From Phalacrocorax aristotelis (Eukaryota > Chordata > Aves > Suliformes > Phalacrocoracidae), in the NCBI RefSeq assembly GCF_949628215.1, contig NC_134277.1:121994963-122058962 (forward strand): DNA of 64,000 nt, written 5' to 3'. The notes below the pieces were generated by a model. That model was not told the origin of the DNA. It searched no databases and saw only the letters and a list, made by a program, of their open reading frames with translations. A program made the translations under genes and the position numbers. Positions within the stretch are counted from its first letter, which is position 1; the number at the start of each line of letters is the position of its first letter. Positions 60,401 through 64,000 of the stretch are shown piece after piece.

Positions 60401-63400
60401 AGTCTAACCTCTCTGTCCATCCAACCTCCACCCCCACCTTTTAAATTTGATTTATAGTGACATTTGCTGCCAGGAAAATGGAAGCAACTAACCTCTCGTT
60501 TCACTAGACCCAGTGTCTCTGCTGGATATCTTTCAATTATTTGCAGCAGTCTAGGAAATCTCAGCCTGGCTTCTCTGGAGTTCAGTTTTAAAGCTTTTAT
60601 CATTTTCTCCACCACAATAGCTGGGAATAGCTGCAGATCTTCAGTGTTAATTTCTGCCAAGAGACATTAAACAAGAATTATCAGAAACACCATCAGTTGT
60701 TCCATGTCTTTGATCATCTGGAACATTCATCTTTAAAATTTGGTATTTCTTTTCCCCTCTGTATTTTGTATCTTTACTTTGTTCTCCTTCCCATCTGTTG
60801 AACTGCACACATCAGCAACACATATACTTGAGGACTGTAAGGATTAGCTTTATCAGGAAGCTGCATCGCTGCTGGTATCTTGCCTGCTTTAAACACAGCA
60901 CTGCTGTGGTCTGGGAAGGAACACGGGAAGCATCTGCTGGACATGATATATATCTCACAAGTGAGAGGGAGACTATGAGTGATTCACTTAGTACCAATGC
61001 TAGCAGTAATAGTGGGGGGGTGGTGGTGGAAGGGAATATAAATAAATACTGTTGAACTGGAGGACAAACTGTTCCATTTAAATTCAAGCTGTCTTGCTCA
61101 GGGAGATCTCCTGGGTATCACAAAAGCTCATGCATCACAGATAAGTCCACTTTGCACCCTTAGGAGAAATCCTGACTAACCAAGCAAGCCTTCTTCTTCC
61201 TTATGCAGATGCTGGTCACAGAATCTGACCAAAGTCATATACGCATCAGTAACTCCCATGACATCTACATGTTCCATGGAGTGGGACTGCACCTCCTCTT
61301 CAGACTTCCTCACGGCACTGCTGAAACACTGAAAGGCCTTCTTGTTCAGACCTGCCAATACCTGAAATTCAACGATAAGAGAAAAGACGACAGGTTAGCA
61401 AGTAGTATTCAACAATTCTTTTTGAAACTGGAGCTTGGCTGCAAGTCTTGGGTAGGTAAAACTTTAACTGTCTTAGATGTTTCGAGCAGCTGATACAAAG
61501 GAAAAAAATTGGGATGTTATTTCTAGCAGTAATTTCAAGAATTTTAATTTCCACAATTTTAAATGAAGAAACAAAACCACCACACTTCTAACTTAAATTA
61601 GCCTCTGGAAATGTTATGTGGAATTTTTATAAATGCAAACCAGTTAATGTTACTAGAGTTTCCACAAACAATTAACAGAAAACACAATTAAAAATTGCTA
61701 TTTTTTCCTATTAAGACAAATCTGTAGCATCTGCGTAACAGCTATACTTAGAATTTGTGTTAAAAAAAGCATGAATCAAACTATTTCAAATCTGATATCT
61801 TTTTCCTTATTACAAACATAGTCATATTGACCATACATTTCTAACGCAGCTCATGCAATGAAGGGTTTGAGAAGATCATTTACAATTGGATGTTTATAAA
61901 TCAAGTACGTATATGCTTATATTGCTAACAAGCTTACCAACCTCAGATGTTGTAGCTATTGCAGTTATTACACAAAACACAAAATTGCTGCAGAACAAGT
62001 TGGAACATCTGAAAAATGCCGTAACTGAAATGAAATAGTTTGAATGTCATGTAGGTAGAGGAAAGCTACCAGGGTCAGAGCACTGCTTAAATAAGGCTAA
62101 ACTTCTTGATCTTGTGGAAATATCTGGTATTCCAAGCTGACTCATCTGATGCAGAACAGCTTTTATGCTCATCTTTTCCTTAAGAAGAATGATCTTAATA
62201 ATTAAGCTAATAAATGAAGCTTAAGCTTTTGCTCAAGCTTCTACACACCTGAAAATTTAAAATCTTTTTTGCAGGAATCTCTTTTCTATCCGCTTTTCTT
62301 TAACAACCATAAAGACACAAATTAGGAACATCTTTTTGCTGTTTATACTGAAATGATTCATATCTAAGGGTCTTCATGGTGACTTTAGGAATTAATAGAA
62401 AGAAGTCAGCAATGGTAATTCAAATTCTTACTCAATCAGTTTGACAGACAAGAGGTCAGTGCCACAGCATCTGGGACAACTGACAACATATGATTTCAGA
62501 TGCAGCACAGTCTGTCACTGTATTCTTCAAATACGCACCTCACCAAAGATGACCTGTATACGCTCTGTCTTAAAAACCCCTTTCCTCTCTATCACTAAAA
62601 TTAGTTACATAAAATAAGCGTATCAGTATAATTATCAGTATTATAAAATGAAATAAGGTAGTCTGACAGCGTGAAGAAACTCAGAAATGCCCAGCTGAAA
62701 TAAAGGCATTCTTTGAGGATCATGTTCCCAAGCCTTGTCTTGCCACCGTGCATGCAGGTGCTATGACTATGTCTTTCCCCTCCACACAAAATGCAGAGAA
62801 ACACAAGAATGCTCTCCCAGTTAAAAAGGGTATAGTGGTGCAGAACTCCAGGAGAGCTAAAACAGGACAAAACAGCAACTACAGCAGGTTGTTTTGTTTG
62901 TTTGTTTGTTTTTTGTTCTTACCCTAGGTGCGGTCCTAGACAAATCACTGCTAATAGCAGATGGGTTTCACATTCTCTGTATGTATCTATACCCATCACT
63001 AGCTATTGAAGTCAATACTGAAATATTGAATTAGAATACTGAAATACCTAAAAGCTTCTCCCCTCTCATTTACCTTTTCAGGACTCTCAAGACTTTCTCC
63101 TGATAGTACTGCTATTTTCCCAGCTTTTTCTTCCTCCATTTGCTCAAGACATCTTGGATCCTGACTAAAAGCGTTGGCCATGATGTGGTATGTAGTACCC
63201 AGAAGAAGAGACTGGTTTCGGAAGGTCGTTATGTTCTTGCTAAGATAGTCAGATTTGGTATCTTCTGTTGGAATTCAAAAACAAAGTTGGTAATTTGACA
63301 ACAAAGCAGCTTTGTATAATAAACAATGTGAAGCAAAGAGAAGGCTGTTACCAAGCAGGGAGATGGTTTTTAACACCGAAAGTATGCGTTCAGGACAACT

Positions 63401-63526
63401 CTGGTTCTGGCTGCAACTGTGCGTAAAGCGGCAATAGGCATAATTCCATCTCACCAGCCAGTCTTCCCTTGTTTTGGCTTCTTTGCGTAGGTCTTTCAGA
63501 AGCTTCTTTGCAAGTGAGAAGCTGTT
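45213..63526 (-). CDS. PRKDC: DNA-PKcs, DNA-dependent protein kinase catalytic subunit (C-terminal part, 17 exons)
   Basis: PRKDC encodes the giant PIKK-family Ser/Thr kinase that Ku recruits to double-strand breaks for end joining and V(D)J recombination (family knowledge). Seventeen minus-strand exons join without phase conflict, for 878 residues plus TGA, against about 4,128 for the whole human protein. In order they carry the end of the FAT domain, an FRB-like segment ([19 protein letters not shown]), the kinase N-lobe ([14 protein letters not shown], Lys codon 51980-51982), the catalytic loop (GDRHLSN, Asp codon 47874-47876), DFG (Asp codon 47817-47819) and the FATC end WEGWEPWM. Every key catalytic residue I can check is present. 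All introns are GT-AG. The 5' exons lie to the right of the window. Confidence 0.97.
45418..46428 (-). other. PRKDC last intron, 1.0 kb
   Basis: No coding exon is needed, since the flanking phases match (TG|T). Exon-like patches near 45670 and 45990 with good donors do not fit the protein. Confidence 0.85.
46429..46568 (-). CDS. PRKDC: PRKDC penultimate exon
   Basis: 140 bases between ttctctttag and gtaaga on the minus strand. It encodes [40 protein letters not shown] and NPAIITC, with TG left over. It matches human 'NFEQKMLKKGGSWIQEI...NWYPRQK...KRKLAGANPAVITC'. It contains no ATG, so an ATG-based frame scan misses it. Confidence 0.96.
47152..47340 (-). CDS. PRKDC: PRKDC exon, kinase C-lobe
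   Basis: 189 bases, 63 codons, phase 0 at both ends. It encodes [20 protein letters not shown] through [14 protein letters not shown] and [12 protein letters not shown], the C-lobe after the activation segment. The acceptor is ttggctag and the donor gtggga. Confidence 0.97.
47787..47988 (-). CDS. PRKDC: PRKDC exon, catalytic loop and DFG
   Basis: 202 bases. It encodes [20 protein letters not shown], then [17 protein letters not shown] and [16 protein letters not shown]. The catalytic Asp and Asn and the metal-binding Asp are all present. The family loop in human reads GDRHLNN; the Ser here sits before the conserved Asn. Confidence 0.98.
48074..48145 (-). CDS. PRKDC: PRKDC exon (72 bases)
   Basis: Between aatttgcag and gtaagt. 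It encodes [20 protein letters not shown] and DLLR, shared across junctions at both ends (AG|A and CG|G). It matches human '[25 protein letters not shown]'. Confidence 0.96.
48146..49416 (-). other. PRKDC intron, 1.3 kb
   Basis: The flanking phases match. Nothing else is recognised. Confidence 0.85.
49417..49506 (-). CDS. PRKDC: PRKDC exon (90 bases)
   Basis: Between ttgtccctag and gtaggt. It encodes [20 protein letters not shown] and GTSRYHNMY. It aligns with the human 'EYKDWLTKMSGKHD...YMLMYK' stretch, a variable insert in the kinase lobe. Confidence 0.93.
49507..51439 (-). other. PRKDC intron, 1.9 kb
   Basis: Contains a perfect palindromic CRE (TGACGTCA) at 51190-51197. No exon is needed by phase and no repeat is recognised. 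Confidence 0.85.
51190..51197. promoter_or_regulatory. Perfect CRE palindrome TGACGTCA
   Basis: The full 8-base consensus for CREB/ATF, in a PRKDC intron. Function is unknown. Confidence 0.4.
51440..51532 (-). CDS. PRKDC: PRKDC exon (93 bases)
   Basis: Between ttgttccag and gtgatg. It encodes [30 protein letters not shown]. It matches human '[25 protein letters not shown]'. Confidence 0.97.
51843..52063 (-). CDS. PRKDC: PRKDC exon, kinase N-lobe
   Basis: 221 bases between tttttcaag and gtaggc. It encodes [40 protein letters not shown] and [15 protein letters not shown], ending VIPMTT. It carries the ATP-binding Lys of FLVKGG and the PIKK-typical GEDLRQDQR. Confidence 0.98.
52334..52401 (-). 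CDS. PRKDC: PRKDC exon (68 bases)
   Basis: Between ccacttcag and gtatgt. GT completes Gly, then [20 protein letters not shown] and ER. This is the entry to the kinase N-lobe. Confidence 0.97.
52958..53162 (-). CDS. PRKDC: PRKDC exon (205 bases)
   Basis: Between gaacctcag and gtaagt. It encodes [40 protein letters not shown] and NELEVP, the segment linking the FRB-like region to the kinase. Confidence 0.97.
53163..56723 (-). other. PRKDC intron, 3.6 kb, with old CR1
   Basis: The largest PRKDC intron in the window. Its right part (about 55,450-56,380) is a decayed CR1 copy. The rest is AT-rich without recognisable content. Confidence 0.85.
55450..56380 (-). mobile_element. Long, decayed CR1-type LINE, reverse orientation
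   Basis: The + strand opens with 'agaatggccgtacggcagagacctggatccacctagccca', the decayed form of a well-known sauropsid CR1 start ('gaacggccatactgggtcagaccaaaggtccatctagccca'). Collinear patches follow: 'cctccagcaatttg' (55551-55562), 'ttgttttgaacctgcc' (near 55740), 'ctctgaacctcctctgg' (near 55904), 'cagtgttcaagatgtaag' (near 55960) and 'aatttagtatcagcagcaaa' (near 56331). The order fits one roughly 0.9-kb copy on the minus strand. Recognition is by eye, and the ends are approximate. Confidence 0.65.
56724..56867 (-). CDS. PRKDC: PRKDC exon, FRB-like region
   Basis: 144 bases, 48 codons, phase 0 at both ends, between tgtttgcag and gtatgt. It encodes [20 protein letters not shown] through [12 protein letters not shown] and [14 protein letters not shown]. 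It matches human 'KDWSNDVRAEL...APGLGAFRRKFIQ'. Confidence 0.97.
56868..57555 (-). other. PRKDC intron, 0.7 kb
   Basis: Phase 0/0. Nothing is recognised inside. Confidence 0.85.
57556..57643 (-). CDS. PRKDC: PRKDC exon (88 bases)
   Basis: Between cttataaag and gtagtg. G completes Arg, then [29 protein letters not shown]. It matches human '[29 protein letters not shown]'. Confidence 0.97.
57644..58762 (-). other. PRKDC intron, 1.1 kb
   Basis: The flanking phases match (AG|G). Nothing is recognised inside. Confidence 0.85.
58763..58974 (-). CDS. PRKDC: PRKDC exon, FAT domain
   Basis: 212 bases between tttttgcag and gtgaat. It encodes [40 protein letters not shown] and [14 protein letters not shown], ending in AG. 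It matches the human '[21 protein letters not shown]' region. Confidence 0.98.
59151..59192. repeat. Imperfect trinucleotide tract (ATT/ACT/ACC)n
   Basis: Runs of ATT, then ACT, then ACC units, then ACT and GCT, in a PRKDC intron. Confidence 0.85.
59677..59716. repeat. 18-base tandem duplication
   Basis: gtgaggtttgttaa occurs at 59681-59694 and again at 59699-59712, separated by gtgg. Period 18. Confidence 0.9.
60493..60653 (-). CDS. PRKDC: PRKDC exon, FAT domain
   Basis: 161 bases between cttggcag and gttagt. AA completes Glu, then [40 protein letters not shown] and [13 protein letters not shown]. It matches human '[35 protein letters not shown]'. The donor gttagt is less common, but the phase joins exactly. 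Confidence 0.97.
60654..61180 (-). other. PRKDC intron, 0.5 kb
   Basis: The flanking phases match (G|AA). Nothing is recognised inside. Confidence 0.85.
61181..61361 (-). CDS. PRKDC: PRKDC exon, FAT domain
   Basis: 181 bases between ttgaatttcag and gttagt. It encodes [20 protein letters not shown], a variable [16 protein letters not shown] stretch and [20 protein letters not shown]. It matches human 'VIAGLYQRAFQHLSEAV...DAYMTLADFCDQQLRKEEE'. Confidence 0.97.
61362..63073 (-). other. PRKDC intron, 1.7 kb
   Basis: Phase 0/0. It contains a (TTTG)n run near 62890-62914 and no recognisable exon. Confidence 0.85.
62890..62914. repeat. (TTTG)n microsatellite
   Basis: About five TTTG units in a PRKDC intron. 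Confidence 0.9.
63074..63264 (-). CDS. PRKDC: PRKDC exon, FAT domain
   Basis: 191 bases between ttccaacag and gtaaat. AA completes Glu, then [54 protein letters not shown] and ESLESPEK. It matches human '[42 protein letters not shown]'. Confidence 0.97.
63352..63526 (-). CDS. PRKDC: PRKDC first exon in window, FAT domain
   Basis: 175 bases between ctgaatacag and gtaaca. It encodes [40 protein letters not shown] and [16 protein letters not shown], with G left over. It resembles human 'CKMLLRELHKETKTS...VSYCR...VLTVLKTVSLLDE'. Confidence 0.94.
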
Positions 63527-64000
63527 CTGTATTCAGATTAAGACAGAATGTTCAGACAATACATCTGAAGAGGAAATAAAACCTTTCTGCAACTAAATTA
63601 AGGGACAGGAGGATTTAGGTAACACAAGTAAAGCTATAATAAGATGAAGAGAGGTGCACTGTTTGTCAGGCCTTATATTCAAAAACAGATTTGTGCTAAT
63701 GGAAAAATTTGAAAAGAAAAAGAGAAGAACAGAGGTTTGACAAACCGAGGAAATCAAAATAATTCTACCTGTATGACTAAACAGCATTAACTGTTCTGCA
63801 GTACAAACACATATGAGACATATAAATTGGTTTATAAATACCATTAAGCAAGTCTCTTATGTTTGCATTTTGATGAAAAGTTTTATATAAGTAATACTAA
63901 AGGAAACCTTATTTTTCTTTTACTCCTTTAAGAGTGCATAGTCTGCACAGCACTAATGTCATATTCAGTTATTACAGCGCTTAAAATAAACACTGTCACT
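63527..64000 (-). other. PRKDC intron, runs off the window
   Basis: AT-rich sequence upstream of the first placed PRKDC exon. A 27-base exon-like patch at 63769-63795 does not fit the phase. Nothing else is recognised. Confidence 0.75.

Larger units (their letters stand above)
58975..60492 (-). other. PRKDC intron, 1.5 kb
   Basis: Holds an ACT/ACC trinucleotide tract near 59151-59190 and an 18-base tandem duplication near 59681. No exon is needed by phase. Confidence 0.85.

Noticed and set aside
63769-63795. A 27-base minus-strand patch between an AG and a gtagaa donor, like a PRKDC micro-exon
   Set aside because: The only open frame leaves one extra base, while the next exon (63526) starts in phase 0.
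1-64000. CRISPR array, prokaryotic operon, provirus, tRNA or rRNA gene
   Set aside because: Nothing with the needed repeat-spacer pattern, long terminal repeats, intact retroviral frame or RNA-gene signature was seen. The sequence is ordinary vertebrate genomic DNA.

Overview
The window is vertebrate nuclear DNA, most likely from a bird. Genes are split into short exons with GT-AG introns, there is one CpG island, and several relics carry the hallmarks of CR1, the dominant LINE of birds and other sauropsids. Three protein-coding genes are recognisable, in the order SPIDR (+), CEBPD (-), PRKDC (-). To my knowledge the same order occurs in other tetrapods. I see no bacterial, viral or plasmid content, no CRISPR array and no recognisable tRNA or rRNA gene.

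About 1-34,195 is the 3' part of SPIDR, the RAD51/BLM scaffold of homologous recombination. Ten exons (6436-33680) join in a continuous frame into the C-terminal 409 residues, stop codon included. A short 3' UTR with two AATAAA signals follows. Earlier exons must lie to the left of the window. About 34,200-35,560 is non-coding and becomes GC-rich towards CEBPD.

About 35,560-37,480 is CEBPD, an intronless gene for the bZIP factor C/EBP-delta. It runs tail-to-tail with SPIDR inside a CpG island. The predicted protein has 353 residues, against about 269 in human, because of a Ser tract and Gly/Ala/Pro-rich insertions. About 37,500-43,580 is the CEBPD upstream region plus intergenic DNA with no recognisable gene.

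About 43,580-64,000 is the 3' part of PRKDC, which encodes DNA-PKcs, the kinase of non-homologous end joining. Seventeen exons could be placed base by base. All phases fit and give the last 878 residues: end of FAT, FRB-like segment, kinase and FATC. Catalytic Lys, GDRHLSN loop, DFG and terminal WEPWM are intact. The gene continues to the right of the window.

So two double-strand-break repair genes, one for homologous recombination and one for end joining, flank an inducible transcription-factor gene. I did not find an undescribed biological system. The more interesting points are details: the expanded CEBPD Ser tract and its polypurine DNA, an open frame upstream of the CEBPD ATG with well-placed CUG codons, a possible antisense core promoter between SPIDR and CEBPD, and a long, decayed CR1 copy in a PRKDC intron.
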